NCBI GenBank assembly: GCA_964634885.1
Contig: CAZWLN010000024.1
Span: 1 to 62,001, forward strand
Length of the DNA: 62,001 nucleotides
Reading direction: 5' to 3'
From: DAINRZ01 sp964634885
GTDB taxonomy: Bacteria > Bacteroidota > Ignavibacteria > Kapaibacteriales > UBA2268
The position numbers and the translations under genes are program-made. The first letter of the stretch is position 1. Each line of letters opens with the position of its first letter. The notes under the pieces were generated by a model. That model ran no database searches. It was not told the origin of the DNA and saw only the letters and a list, made by a program, of their open reading frames with translations. Of the stretch, positions 1 through 9,777 are shown in pieces.

Positions 1-58
1 AGGTCTTAACCCCTCTAAGAAGAGGGGTGGCTGCGGCAGCAGCCGGGGTGTGTCCATT
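1..58. repeat. Inverted copy of a dispersed GC-rich palindromic repeat
   Basis: These 58 bases are the reverse complement of 46091-46148 with a single mismatch. The unit contains a palindrome (CCCCTCT / AGAGGGG) and a CAGC-rich stretch. The window edge cuts the element, so its full length is unknown on this side. The copy at 46 kb continues into a second palindrome and ends in a near-perfect terminal inverted repeat. Confidence 0.85.
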
Positions 59-124
59 AAATTTGATAAATTCATATTTGGTTTATCTTCGTTATCTACC
101 CACTGCAAATAGAGAAGAACCATT

Positions 125-215
125 AATTATTTCAACTTTCAGCCGATTTACATATTGTGAATTGGCTTTATTATTTATGGCTGAAAGACATAAAATGTTT
201 GAAATAGTTGAAATT
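125..215. other. Imperfect long hairpin upstream of the sensor kinase
   Basis: The left arm (125-144) pairs with GGCTGAAAG at 179-187 and TTGAAAT at 208-214. The right arm is interrupted by about 20 unpaired bases. It lies in the AT-rich leader of the histidine kinase gene. It could be a transcript structure or a degenerate repeat. No gene in 59-287 is convincing. Confidence 0.35.
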
Positions 216-287
216 TAGGCACGGTACTTGTTTGCAGTAATGCTGTAAAGAAAGAGTAGGATTATTTTTGAAGTATTATTAAAAATA

Positions 288-3200
288 ATGAAAAAGCAGA
301 CAAGTATATTTGTTGTAAGCGGAATAATTCTGTTTTGGATAGTCAGCTCTATTGCCGGAGCCTTATTGTTTTACCCTGAAGAAAATTTCCTTGATATCCT
401 GATACTGGCTGTCCCTGCCGCAGACCTGTTTGTCAGGCTGTTAGCGATAGTCTTTTTTGCTGCCATTGGGCTTTTCAATGGTTCCAGGAGCGCCAAAGAA
501 GAATCCCTCGTTGAAGACAGTGCCAATCCCAAGGAATATGAAGAATTGGTAGAAAACACCAACGACGGCATTATTAATGTCAGCCCCGAAGGAGAGCTGC
601 TTTTCATCAACCAGCAGGCACAGAGGCTGCTCGGCGTTGGTTACCAGGACCTTAAGGGCAAGGATCTTTTCGTTAACCTGAACATCATCAGCGACAGCGA
701 TGAGCAATTAGATCTGAGGCCGCTCGTATCCGCATCGATTGAGAAGAATAAATCCCAAACAATTAAAAACGGCTATAACCTTTTCTCACAGACAGGTAAG
801 AACTATTACGTGGAACTGAAGATCGTGCCCCTGATACGAAAACGGGACACCATGCCGTCTGTTTCGCTTTTCATTAAGGACATCACCACCGAAAAGAAGA
901 AACAGATCAAGCTTACAGAGCGCGAGTCAAGGTATAATAACATCATCTCCAACACCAACGACGGCTTGCTTCTCATCGATGAGCAGGGGGTTATCTATGA
1001 ATGGAACGATGCTTTGGAGAAAATTACCGGGCTTCACAAAGGGAGTACCATCGGCTATTTCTATTGGGAAATACAGTTCGAGTTAATGCCCGACGACATG
1101 AAAGAGGATGTGTCGATTGAAAAACTCAAAGTAGCTACTTTCGAAGCAATAAACGATAAAAATCCGGACTTTTTCAATAAGCTTTCTACGATGAAAATCA
1201 AATGTTCCGACAATTCGATTAAATTCATCGAACAGAACTTCTTCAGGATTCCCTTCGAAGAGAGAAGGACCAAGATCGGCTGTATCTTCAGGAATGTTAC
1301 CGAGTATCACTATATGCTGGTCAAACTCAGGGAAAGCGAAGAAAAGTTCTCCAAGACATTTGTCCTTGCCCCTGAGCCTATTATGGTATATAACCTGGAA
1401 GAAGGTATTATCATCGACATCAACGACAGGTTCACACAGGTTTTCGGTTTCGACAGGGCTTCCGTTATTAATAATACCGCTTTTGACGGTAACTTCTGGG
1501 AGAATGGCGACGTAAGGAAGGAAATATTCAGGGTTGTGCACAAACAGGGTACACTTACCAATTACGAAGTGAAAAACAAGTCAGCCGACAAGAGTACTAT
1601 CTATTCATTAGTGTCGGCATCAAATATCGAAATCAACGGCGAAACATGCATCATCATCTATCTTAAAGACATTACACTCAGGAAAGAAAAGGAAGACCAG
1701 CTCAACAGGCTTACAAACGAGCTGGAGTACCGCATCAAGGAAAGAACAATCGAGCTGGAGACAATCAATGAGAAACTGATACAGGAGAACTTAGAAAGAA
1801 TAAAGATTGAAGACGCTTTAAGGGAAAGTGAAGAGGATTACAGGACTCTCATCAACCAGATTCCCATCGGGATATACAGGACTACAATCGACGGCGCTTT
1901 TCTGCAGGCCAATCCGGCACTTGCCGACATCCTCGGCGCCGATAGTGTCGAAGAGCTTTACTCACTGAATGTCTTCGACTTTTACCTGAGCAATGAAGAC
2001 AGAAAATCGCTTATCAGCAAACAGGCCGACAGGAAAGGCATTGTAAAGGAAGAAATGCAGATCAGGAGAAAGAACGGTGAAGTAATCTGGATCAGGGACC
2101 AGGGGCAGATCATTGCCGGGCCGAACGGTGAAACACTGTTCACCTCCGGTACAATAGAGAATATTACTGTCCAGAAGAAAGCAATGGAGGACCTCGAATA
2201 CAGCGAGGAAAGATACAGGCTGTTGTTCGAAGACCTTCACGACATCTTCTTCAGGATTGACGACCAGTATAAAATACTAACACTGTCGCCTTCGGCAACC
2301 AAAGAATTCGGAATCGATAATACGGAATTGATCGGCCAGGGACTGAACGCCATCAACTGGTCCGCCGACGACAGGCAAAAGCTGATGGATATGTTCAGAA
2401 CTCAGGACAGGATTAATAATTTCATCGTTTCGTTTGAGTCGAAAACGGGCAGGACTGTCTATTTATCGATCGATGCCCACACGAGATATGATAAGAAATT
2501 GCAGAAGAAAGTGATTGAAGGAATTGCAAGGGTTATTACTGGCGACATTAAACAAAGGAATTTCCTTTCGACCATATTCAGCATCTCCCAGGCTGCCAAC
2601 TCTTCTGCTACACTCGAAGAACTGTTCAGGAGCATTTACGATGCAATTCACATCTACACCGACAGCCCTAACTTCGTAATTGCACTGTACAACAAAGACC
2701 TCGACGACATCAGCTATCCTTTCTACAGCGATGAGGCCAGGGAGACTATTAACGACCAGGTTACCGACGAAACCAGGTTCCTCGTTCCTAACGTCATCAA
2801 GAACGACAATTCCCTCTTCCTGAAGAAGAAGCAGCTCACAAGCCTGTTTGACTTCAGTAAATCAAAAGAGGAATATATACCCTGCACATGGATAGGAATA
2901 CCCCTGAAGTCCGACAATGAGATCATCGGAGCAATAGTAATTAAGGACTATAAAAATGAAAATGCCTACGATTCGGATGATTTCAAGTTCTTCAGTACCT
3001 TCGCCGACCAGACTGCTTCTGCCATCGTACGGAAGCGCCACTCGATCATCCTTAACTTCCAGCTCAATTTCCTGCAAAACCTCATAGACACCATTCCCAA
3101 CCCTGTGTTCTACAAAGAGGTGAAACACAATACCTATCAGGGGTGCAACAAGTCTTTCGAACAGGTAGTAATGCTGCCGAAGGAGGAAATCATAGGCAAA

Positions 3201-5069
3201 ACCGACCTGGAAATATTCGGCGAAAAGACATCCGATTACTTCAGGCAGAAAGACAGGGACATACTCCAGTCAGGCGACATACAGAGATTTGAACTTAAAT
3301 TGACAATCAACGACAACCTCGTCCATGACTGTGTCTTTTACAGGTCCATTTATTACGACCGCGACTCCAAAATGGAAATTATTGTCGGTACCATTCTCGA
3401 CATTAGCGAGATCAGGAAAGCAGAAGAGGAGATCAGGGAAGCCAGGGAATATGCCGAATTGGTTTACAATCTTACTCCGAGCTGCATCTACACTTTCGAC
3501 AAAGAACTTAACATTACGAGCTGGAATGAGAGAATTGCCAAGCTGACAGGCTTTTCCTACGATGAGGTCATCGGCAGGAAGTGCAGGCTGTATATGGAAA
3601 ACGACCTGGAAGACCTGTCGTTTGTGTTTATGCCCGGTGTCAAAACCCCAATCATCGGCAAGGAAAGCATAATTATCACTAAAAAGGGCATCAGGCGCAT
3701 TGTGTCGAAAAACATCGACATACTGAAAAACGCCGATGGGGAGATCATCGGCGGCATCGAAAGCTTCGAGGATATTACCGGCCGGAAGAGAATCGAAGAG
3801 GCCCTCTACTGGCAGGCCGGCGTCAATTCCGCCATTGCCGAGCTGTCCAAAGCCATCATGGTGATACCTTCTTTCAAGGATATATCACAGATGATACTGG
3901 AACACGGCCTCAGGCTGACAGGTTCGACTACGGGCTTCATCGGTACAATCGACCCTGTCAAGGGCTACATGAAAATTACCGCTGCTTCCAATGATATAAA
4001 GGCTAATTCCGAAATAGACATTTTCTCCAAGTCATATCAGGAATACACCGGTTCCTGGGGCTGGGCGCTGAGGAACAAGCGCTCGCTGATCATCAACTCA
4101 CCCGCTACCGATCCTCGTTCTTACGAATCGAACCTGTGGAATGTACCGGTCATCAGGTTCCTGTCAACCCCGGCTATGTCCAGCAACAAGCTCACCGGCA
4201 TCATTGCCCTGGCAAACGCCGAGTCCGACTATGGCGAGAAGGAACTGGAGATAGTCGAAAGAATGTCGTCGTTGTTTTCTGTCGCCCTTCAGCGCATCAA
4301 AGCCGAAGAGGAGATTCGCGCAGCCCTCGGCAAGGAGCAGGAGCTGAACGAGCTGAAGTCCAGGTTCATTGCCATGGTTTCGCATGAATACCGTACGCCT
4401 CTGACCGCCATTGTCCTGGCTACGGAACTGTTAAGCGAATACGACGAAAGGCTGACGAAAGACAACAGGAATGAACAATTTACACGCATACGCCAGTCTG
4501 TGAAGGTGATGAATGCGCTGCTGGACGACATCATTGCGTATAACAAAGCCGAACTCGGCAAGCTCGAGTTCTTCCCGCAGTATGTCGATATAGAGAAATT
4601 CTGTCTCAGCCTTGCGAACGAGGTTGAGATGGTAGGGAAGAACAAGTCAAAGATCGACCTGACAGTCAGGAACGGCAACATCCTGGCAAACATCGACGAG
4701 AACCTTGTACGTAAGATATTAGTGAACCTCTTGTCGAACGCCATGAAATACTCGCCGGAGAATACGGTGATCGAATTCGACGTCAATGTAAAGAAGGACG
4801 AAGTAGAGTTCGTCGTCAAAGACAACGGCTACGGCATGAGTGAAGAGACTCGTGAGAGGCTGTTCGAGCCTTTCTTCAGGGGCGAGAATGTCGGCAACAT
4901 CTCAGGCACGGGCCTGGGGCTTGCCGTTGTGAAAAGCTCGGTGGACATCCACAAAGGCCGTATTTACTTCGACAGCGAGCCGGGCAAAGGTACGACTTTT
5001 GTCGTTACCATTCCCTTCTATGAGAAGTCGAAGATTTCGAAGAGCATATTCAAGAAGCATATTGAGTAA
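288..5069 (+). CDS. Giant multi-PAS/GAF sensor histidine kinase
   Basis: This 1593-residue protein starts with two hydrophobic segments (about 10-30 and 37-60), so it is probably anchored in the inner membrane. About seven PAS-like domains follow (roughly 84-200, 212-340, 345-465, 520-635, 640-755, 940-1055, 1060-1175). GAF-like domains lie at about 770-930 and 1190-1340, and a coiled coil at about 470-515. The C terminus is a complete kinase: an H box with SHEYRTP around His1366, an N box (NLLSNAMKYSP), DNGYGM and GTGLGLAV. There is no receiver domain and no adjacent response-regulator gene, so it is an orphan kinase or acts through the receiver-kinase at 10504-11604. The ligands are not predictable. 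The start follows an AT-rich leader without a clear ribosome binding site, as is common in this group. Confidence 0.9.
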   Translation: MKKQTSIFVVSGIILFWIVSSIAGALLFYPEENFLDILILAVPAADLFVRLLAIVFFAAIGLFNGSRSAKEESLVEDSANPKEYEELVENTNDGIINVSPEGELLFINQQAQRLLGVGYQDLKGKDLFVNLNIISDSDEQLDLRPLVSASIEKNKSQTIKNGYNLFSQTGKNYYVELKIVPLIRKRDTMPSVSLFIKDITTEKKKQIKLTERESRYNNIISNTNDGLLLIDEQGVIYEWNDALEKITGLHKGSTIGYFYWEIQFELMPDDMKEDVSIEKLKVATFEAINDKNPDFFNKLSTMKIKCSDNSIKFIEQNFFRIPFEERRTKIGCIFRNVTEYHYMLVKLRESEEKFSKTFVLAPEPIMVYNLEEGIIIDINDRFTQVFGFDRASVINNTAFDGNFWENGDVRKEIFRVVHKQGTLTNYEVKNKSADKSTIYSLVSASNIEINGETCIIIYLKDITLRKEKEDQLNRLTNELEYRIKERTIELETINEKLIQENLERIKIEDALRESEEDYRTLINQIPIGIYRTTIDGAFLQANPALADILGADSVEELYSLNVFDFYLSNEDRKSLISKQADRKGIVKEEMQIRRKNGEVIWIRDQGQIIAGPNGETLFTSGTIENITVQKKAMEDLEYSEERYRLLFEDLHDIFFRIDDQYKILTLSPSATKEFGIDNTELIGQGLNAINWSADDRQKLMDMFRTQDRINNFIVSFESKTGRTVYLSIDAHTRYDKKLQKKVIEGIARVITGDIKQRNFLSTIFSISQAANSSATLEELFRSIYDAIHIYTDSPNFVIALYNKDLDDISYPFYSDEARETINDQVTDETRFLVPNVIKNDNSLFLKKKQLTSLFDFSKSKEEYIPCTWIGIPLKSDNEIIGAIVIKDYKNENAYDSDDFKFFSTFADQTASAIVRKRHSIILNFQLNFLQNLIDTIPNPVFYKEVKHNTYQGCNKSFEQVVMLPKEEIIGKTDLEIFGEKTSDYFRQKDRDILQSGDIQRFELKLTINDNLVHDCVFYRSIYYDRDSKMEIIVGTILDISEIRKAEEEIREAREYAELVYNLTPSCIYTFDKELNITSWNERIAKLTGFSYDEVIGRKCRLYMENDLEDLSFVFMPGVKTPIIGKESIIITKKGIRRIVSKNIDILKNADGEIIGGIESFEDITGRKRIEEALYWQAGVNSAIAELSKAIMVIPSFKDISQMILEHGLRLTGSTTGFIGTIDPVKGYMKITAASNDIKANSEIDIFSKSYQEYTGSWGWALRNKRSLIINSPATDPRSYESNLWNVPVIRFLSTPAMSSNKLTGIIALANAESDYGEKELEIVERMSSLFSVALQRIKAEEEIRAALGKEQELNELKSRFIAMVSHEYRTPLTAIVLATELLSEYDERLTKDNRNEQFTRIRQSVKVMNALLDDIIAYNKAELGKLEFFPQYVDIEKFCLSLANEVEMVGKNKSKIDLTVRNGNILANIDENLVRKILVNLLSNAMKYSPENTVIEFDVNVKKDEVEFVVKDNGYGMSEETRERLFEPFFRGENVGNISGTGLGLAVVKSSVDIHKGRIYFDSEPGKGTTFVVTIPFYEKSKISKSIFKKHIE

Positions 5070-5570
5070 TGGTTGTTGAAAAGACAATTCGCTGCCGGTA
5101 CCTTACTGAACGAATTTTACAACGCTGCCTGGAGGGAGATTCGGGGAATTGGTCGGACTCCGCCTTACGAGTAGGAGTACTCATATACTAATCAATCATC
5201 TACCTGAGGTTCATCCATTAGATCCATTTATACAATAGCCACAAAAAAATTACAAATCTTTTATAGCTCTGCAACCCTATATATATCAATGAGTTACCCC
5301 CCCCTGTATTGCACTGCAATTCGATTGAAAAAATATCACTTGACTTTAATATTTTTTTTTCATAACTTGAAATAAGTTCAAATATCTTTGGACATTTGAA
5401 CATTATTATTCGGAAATGATTTAATAGAGAAAAGACAAGTCCTAATCAGGCAGGTAAAGGACGAATCTTAATGCAGAAACAGAGTAAACGGAAGAAAACT
5501 CCGTAAGAATAGATGTGTTATGTTTATGTAGAAAGGAGCGTGCCTATGATTGTCGTTTAGTAGCCGTTGA

Positions 5571-5660
5571 TTGGTCGCTGGTTGTTAGTGGCTGGTGGCT
5601 GGTGACTGGTGGTTAGTGGCTGGTGGTCAGTGGCTGGTGGCCGGTGGTCAGTGGCTGGTT
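5571..5660. repeat. Degenerate tandem repeat (GTGGCTGGTGG type)
   Basis: Short degenerate units of the form GTGGCTGGTGG / TGGTTAGTGG are repeated about eight times. The complementary strand of the same family fills 10194-10488, so the two blocks are in opposite orientation on either side of the secreted-protein cluster at 5935-9689. Confidence 0.8.
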
Positions 5661-5780
5661 CGATTCACCAGCAATGGGCCTGTACCCGAAGCGCAGGAGC
5701 TTGTCGGCTTTTCCCGGTAGTTCCAAAGAACCGGTAGGACAGAATTGCCCGGGAGAAGATATTAAAAGCTGCTCATTAGT

Positions 5781-5853
5781 GAAGTGTCGCTATGAGCCGC
5801 ATCATGGAAAAATTAAAAAAGCCCATAGCGGAAGTTCCGCTATGAGCCGCATC
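5781..5853. repeat. Two 23-bp direct repeats
   Basis: The 23-mers at 5781-5803 and 5831-5853 share 21 of 23 bases and lie 50 bp apart. The second overlaps a palindrome (CATAGCGG / CCGCTATG). No function is evident. Confidence 0.7.
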
Positions 5854-5854
5854 T

Positions 5855-5900
5855 GAACTTGCAGAGGCCTGTATCCTGGAAAGATCTCCTCTGTAAGTTC
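5855..5900 (+). other. Stem-loop in the 5' leader of the Cys-rich secreted gene
   Basis: GAACTTGCAGAGG (5855-5867) pairs with CCTCTGTAAGTTC (5888-5900) over 13 positions with one G-U pair and a 20-base loop. It ends 34 bases before the start codon at 5935 and has no U-tract, so it is not a simple terminator. It could be a leader structure or part of a repeat. Confidence 0.5.
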
Positions 5901-5934
5901 GATGCAAATATAATGAATTTTATAGGAGCATTCT

Positions 5935-6678
5935 ATGAAAAATATAAAGTTTCTGGCAGTCCTTGCTGCCCTTGTGTTTACAATGTCAACAGTGTTAAAT
6001 GCTCAACTACTCGACTGTTGGGACAGCGGTTACGACTGTGGACCCTGGACTCAGGCAAGTTTCACTTACGAAGACCCACTATATCCTGGTTGTATTATTA
6101 CCATACTTTACAATTTCCAGATTTGCCATGAGAATTATAATAATGTAGTTAGTTATAATTTTGAATTTATCGGAATGTATTATTCAAAGGATGGTGAGGC
6201 GTGTGATGGTTTAGATGCTGCTTTAAATTCGGGTTCAGATTATGATCCGGCAAAACAGAATATTTTGTATAATATTTGGAAAGGCGCTTTCAAAAAAATA
6301 TCGGAATATTGGTTTAACCAATTGGATCCATTAGCTTACCGTTGCGGTGTCGGTTCGATGAAATACAGGACGGTTGTTCCGGGCGGATGCATTTCCTGGT
6401 GCATTGCAAAAAGAACAAATACATCCGGCCTAATAATAGAAATAGCATATTTCCCTGTACCATGTGCGAGCGACGGATGCTGCATCATTGACAGAGAATT
6501 ATGTTGGGATCATGGAGAACCAAAGGAAACATATTCAACAACTGCAATTTCAGGCAACACACCCTGTAACCAATGTTTACCGCTATATAATCCCTTAGTG
6601 AAGTACAATTACGGGGATGATTGGTCTGTTGACCGTTACTTACCTTGTTTTGAAGGTTGTTTATTATTTGTATTTTAA
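5935..6678 (+). CDS. Secreted cysteine-rich protein of unknown function
   Basis: The 247-residue product begins with a clear signal peptide (MKNIKFLAVLAALVFTMSTVLNAQ), so it is exported. The mature part has about 16 cysteines, including a CC pair, which suggests a disulfide-stabilised extracellular protein. It lacks a recognisable T9SS tail and ends abruptly in a hydrophobic stretch (CLLFVF). I do not recognise a family. The start is supported by AGGAGC at 5923-5928. The next gene begins 20 bases downstream and does carry a T9SS tail, so the two may be co-expressed secreted proteins. Confidence 0.7.
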   Translation: MKNIKFLAVLAALVFTMSTVLNAQLLDCWDSGYDCGPWTQASFTYEDPLYPGCIITILYNFQICHENYNNVVSYNFEFIGMYYSKDGEACDGLDAALNSGSDYDPAKQNILYNIWKGAFKKISEYWFNQLDPLAYRCGVGSMKYRTVVPGGCISWCIAKRTNTSGLIIEIAYFPVPCASDGCCIIDRELCWDHGEPKETYSTTAISGNTPCNQCLPLYNPLVKYNYGDDWSVDRYLPCFEGCLLFVF

Positions 6679-6698
6679 CAACATTGGAGAAAATGATA

Positions 6699-7196
6699 AT
6701 GAAGTATTTAAAAATATTTATTATAACCACAGCAACGGTAATTCTCTTTTCCGTTAGCGATTGTCTTCCCGATGAGAACAACGCTGCTACAGGAAAGCCA
6801 ATTATTATTGATAATGGGAAACTGAATTCCGGCACAACAAAGTGCATCAGAAAGGTTTTCAAGTACAAGAGAATAAGCCTTTTGGAGAACTTTACAAAAA
6901 AAGAAATTTTCGAACAGCCTGTAATTAATACCGGCGTATCTCCTGAGATGACGCTTTCACTGTACCCTCAGCCGGTTGTCGATTGCATTAACGTCGGGAT
7001 CTGTTCAGGCGGCAATTATGGAGCGAGCATCAGGATTCACACTGTTGAAGGCAGGAGCCTGATTGAAAAAAGTATTAATCTTACCGGCGGCCAGAACCTG
7101 TGTACAATCGATGTTTCTTCCATAGAAACAGGAACTTATTACATCACTCTGTCTTACAACGGTAAAACATTATTCGGAAGATTTATTAAACGGTAA
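6699..7196 (+). CDS. Small secreted protein with T9SS C-terminal sorting domain
   Basis: The gene encodes about 165 residues. A signal peptide (MKYLKIFIITTATVILFSVSDC) is followed by a short linker. The last 80 residues match the type A sorting pattern: LYPQPVVDCINV, a middle IRIHTVEGR strand and a final GTYYITL plus a basic end. Almost no cargo domain is present, so this is a short exported protein or a degenerate one. The start at 6699 is preferred over ATG 6693 because GGAGA at 6686-6690 is 8 bases upstream of it. Confidence 0.7.
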   Translation: MKYLKIFIITTATVILFSVSDCLPDENNAATGKPIIIDNGKLNSGTTKCIRKVFKYKRISLLENFTKKEIFEQPVINTGVSPEMTLSLYPQPVVDCINVGICSGGNYGASIRIHTVEGRSLIEKSINLTGGQNLCTIDVSSIETGTYYITLSYNGKTLFGRFIKR

Positions 7197-7256
7197 CTAT
7201 TTCGGTACCGGCTGCTTTTGCGGCCGGTACCTGCTATTAATCGAAAGGAACGTAGT

Positions 7257-8816
7257 ATGAAGGCTCTGCTGACTATCATATTTTTTATCAGTTCAATTTC
7301 CCTTTCCGCACAGACCATCGTCTGGGAGTCCGAATACAGGATGTCTGGGTTGACTACTTATAAAAGGTCGAGCGTCATCAAGGATTCGGATAATAATTTC
7401 ACCTGTGTTTTTGAGGATGCCTCTTCTCCATTCAATACAAATAATTTTATTAAATACAGCCCCGAAGGGAGCCTGGTTAAGTACTCAGGAATTTTAGAAT
7501 ACTTCGGTATTATTCCAGTGAGTATTGTTGAAACCCCGGCAGGCTACAGAGTATTTTGCTGTGGCTGCTATTACCCAAATAGTGTCTTTATGTTCAGGTT
7601 ACCGGTGGTGATTAACACGGACAGGAACGGCGAATTGGTAAGTGAATCTGTTCCATATACAATAGATTATAATGTTCCTGACAGAACTGTCTCTTTCAAT
7701 CTGGATTTTAATATTAATAATGTTACCCTCATCGGAAGCAATTATTGTACAGGGTTTCAGAAAGATGAAGTTCAAATCGACGAGAATACGTTTTCAACAA
7801 AGAATCATATAATTCTCTGCACTTACGACAGCACAGGGAAGGTTGTTTGGAGGAAGGGCGTCGACACTGCGGGGTATGATGCGGAATTGAAATCTTCAAT
7901 AAATTACCGATTGGGCGGCTTCACGAAAGGCAATGATAACAATTTTATAACTTTGTGCCAATCATACAGCACTGAGCAACCCTCAGGGACATGGGCAAAC
8001 AAATTTATAAAAATATATATCAGCGATGTGAATGGAGATAGTATAAAGCGATTGGAAATCGGGCAGGAGAAACAGGGTATATATCCTGTGAATCTTACTC
8101 AACTGAAGGACGGCAGCATCGTTATTGTCGGTTTCTACCAAAAACGGGACGACGTGGACAATCCCAAAAGCGGCAGTACACTCTGGAAAATCGAAAAGGA
8201 CGGCTCAGGCCTGAAGAAGGTTGATATTGCTAACAGCATCCATTTTGTTCCAAAAGGCCTTGTCGCAACACCGGACGGCGGCTTTCTTGTATATGGACGA
8301 GATACTTATTTTGATCCCGAAGCCGAAAACAATGACGACGATTCGATACGTTCGGTTTTACTGAAATACAATTCTGAGATGGAAACTATATTTGATTTCA
8401 GATGGATGAATTTCTCTAATGACTCGCTAAGCGGTATATGTAATATATACAATCTTGACGAGAAAAACATCATCGTCAGCGGCTACAAAGACCGTTATAA
8501 GTTCTACATTGCTAAAATTAATCTTGATACGAAAGATGTGAAAGAGCAACCGGTTTCGACAGTAAACGTAACTGTTACTCCGCAGCCTTTCAGGGACATC
8601 TGCGAGGTTACCGTCGAAAACGCATCCGGCTTAAACCTGTCGGCAGACATTTACGACGCGCTCGGGAACATGGTACTGTCCTTGAACGACGAGCAGGCCC
8701 TCTCCGACAGGAAGTCGTTCCTGTTGAACGGCAGCAACTTTGCCCCCGGAGTGTATTTCCTCGAAGTAAGGACAGGCCGCGAAGTAATCAGGAAGAAAAT
8801 CCTTAAGGCAGAGTGA
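7257..8816 (+). CDS. Secreted T9SS protein, beta-propeller-like
   Basis: This protein of about 519 residues has a signal peptide (MKALLTIIFFISSISLSAQ). Its body has repeating strands of the kind KDGSIVIVGFYQK, PDGGFLVYGRD and EKNIIVSGYKD, which resemble the blades of a delta-60 or WD-like propeller. The C terminus is a type A T9SS sorting domain (VTPQPFRDICEVTVENASG ... GVYFLEVRTG ... KKILKAE). It is likely exported across the outer membrane and attached or released. AAAGGAA precedes the start. The substrate is unknown. Confidence 0.75.
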   Translation: MKALLTIIFFISSISLSAQTIVWESEYRMSGLTTYKRSSVIKDSDNNFTCVFEDASSPFNTNNFIKYSPEGSLVKYSGILEYFGIIPVSIVETPAGYRVFCCGCYYPNSVFMFRLPVVINTDRNGELVSESVPYTIDYNVPDRTVSFNLDFNINNVTLIGSNYCTGFQKDEVQIDENTFSTKNHIILCTYDSTGKVVWRKGVDTAGYDAELKSSINYRLGGFTKGNDNNFITLCQSYSTEQPSGTWANKFIKIYISDVNGDSIKRLEIGQEKQGIYPVNLTQLKDGSIVIVGFYQKRDDVDNPKSGSTLWKIEKDGSGLKKVDIANSIHFVPKGLVATPDGGFLVYGRDTYFDPEAENNDDDSIRSVLLKYNSEMETIFDFRWMNFSNDSLSGICNIYNLDEKNIIVSGYKDRYKFYIAKINLDTKDVKEQPVSTVNVTVTPQPFRDICEVTVENASGLNLSADIYDALGNMVLSLNDEQALSDRKSFLLNGSNFAPGVYFLEVRTGREVIRKKILKAE

Positions 8817-8825
8817 GACACTTAG

Positions 8826-8955
8826 AGAATTACGAATGAGGAATTACGAATGACGAATGTAGAATTCTGAGCCGGGCGTAGCGAGACCGGCGTAGCCAAT
8901 TCTAAATTAAAGAAGTTTCCCCCGCCCTTGATAAGGAGGGGCAGGTGGCGGTTGG
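8826..8955. repeat. Dispersed intergenic repeats after the T9SS gene
   Basis: Bases 8826-8908 carry GAATTACGAATG units and a GAGCCGGGCGTAGCGAGACC block that recurs, mostly inverted, at 9778-10147 and 24472-24668. Bases 8917-8955 carry a CCCCGCCCTTGATAAGGAGGGG palindrome related to those at 50257-50298 and 56401-56806. Bases 8956-9047 hold nothing recognisable. Confidence 0.75.
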
Positions 8956-9047
8956 AAAGTTTATTAAGCTCGTCAAGTTTGTATAGTCAGGTGTCAGGAT
9001 TCGAGACAGGTCTGGCCTTAAAATGTACTAAATAAATTGAAACGTGC

Positions 9048-9689
9048 CTATTCAAAATGTAATCTGATTGGCAGGATTAATAACGAGGTAACATTTCTAT
9101 TCCCCTGTTTTGCCGGTATCCAGCGATTGGGAACACTGTCCAGGAAAAGCAATACTTCTTTTTCAGTTTGTGATAATCTTCTGTTGATACTATCCAAAAC
9201 TCCCAGTAATAATACCTTACCCTCACTACTGATGATTATTATGACGTTTACATTTTCACATCTTTCATTATTGCTGCCTTTGAAATCATTAATGAATATT
9301 TTACATATTTCTCCGATTCCTCCCTGATAATCGGCAGCAGTGTCAACTTCCGTATTCATAAAGACATTGTCTCCCTTTATCTGTTCTTTCAGGACGGTAT
9401 TAATGCTGTCATAGACTATTGTATTGTCTGATAATATGATTTTTTGTTTACTATTAGTGTATTGATCAGCATTTTCAGCAAATGCATAAGAGTAAGAAAA
9501 ACAATCTGTATATGTATCATTAATTCCAAAAAACATTGGCAAGTGATATGATTCTATTGAGCAATCGACATGGGAGTCATGAAAAGCAAATGAAGGTACG
9601 CCGGAGGCGGATAGAGGCTCAGCGCAAATTCCTGTCAGCAGGAAGATTAGCGCCATCGCAGATAGAAAAACCTTAACAAATGATCTCAA
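9048..9689 (-). CDS. Secreted protein of unknown function
   Basis: The 213-residue product has an N-terminal signal peptide (MRSFVKVFLSAMALIFLLTG) with likely cleavage near residue 25-30. The mature region has a mixed alpha/beta pattern, with NVIIIISSEGKVLLLGVLDS followed by a helix and RWIPAKQGNRNVTSLLILP. The ending resembles a TonB-like or energy-transducer C-terminal fold, with a strand, RWxPA and a final strand (inference, weak). It is a single gene on the minus strand, facing the T9SS gene across repeats. Confidence 0.6.
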   Translation of the reverse strand: MRSFVKVFLSAMALIFLLTGICAEPLSASGVPSFAFHDSHVDCSIESYHLPMFFGINDTYTDCFSYSYAFAENADQYTNSKQKIILSDNTIVYDSINTVLKEQIKGDNVFMNTEVDTAADYQGGIGEICKIFINDFKGSNNERCENVNVIIIISSEGKVLLLGVLDSINRRLSQTEKEVLLFLDSVPNRWIPAKQGNRNVTSLLILPIRLHFE

Positions 9690-9777
9690 TACCGAACACT
9701 CCGGATAAAATTACAATTTCTCCAAATTGCAAAAAATTGCCTCTATTTCAAAATAATATCCTGTTTTTAACTATTAA

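Larger units (their letters stand above)
5070..5934. other. Intergenic region, 865 bp, rich in repeats and hairpins
   Basis: No reading frame here looks like a gene. The region holds a homopurine-pyrimidine stretch near 5290-5360, a simple tandem repeat (5571-5660), a duplicated 23-mer (5781-5803 and 5831-5853), a perfect short palindrome around 5823-5843 and a 14-bp stem (5855-5900) in front of the next gene. Confidence 0.7.

Noticed and set aside
27..218. 63-residue plus-strand frame at the window start
   Set aside because: Its first third is the dispersed GC-rich repeat and the rest overlaps an imperfect hairpin; it has no family signal.
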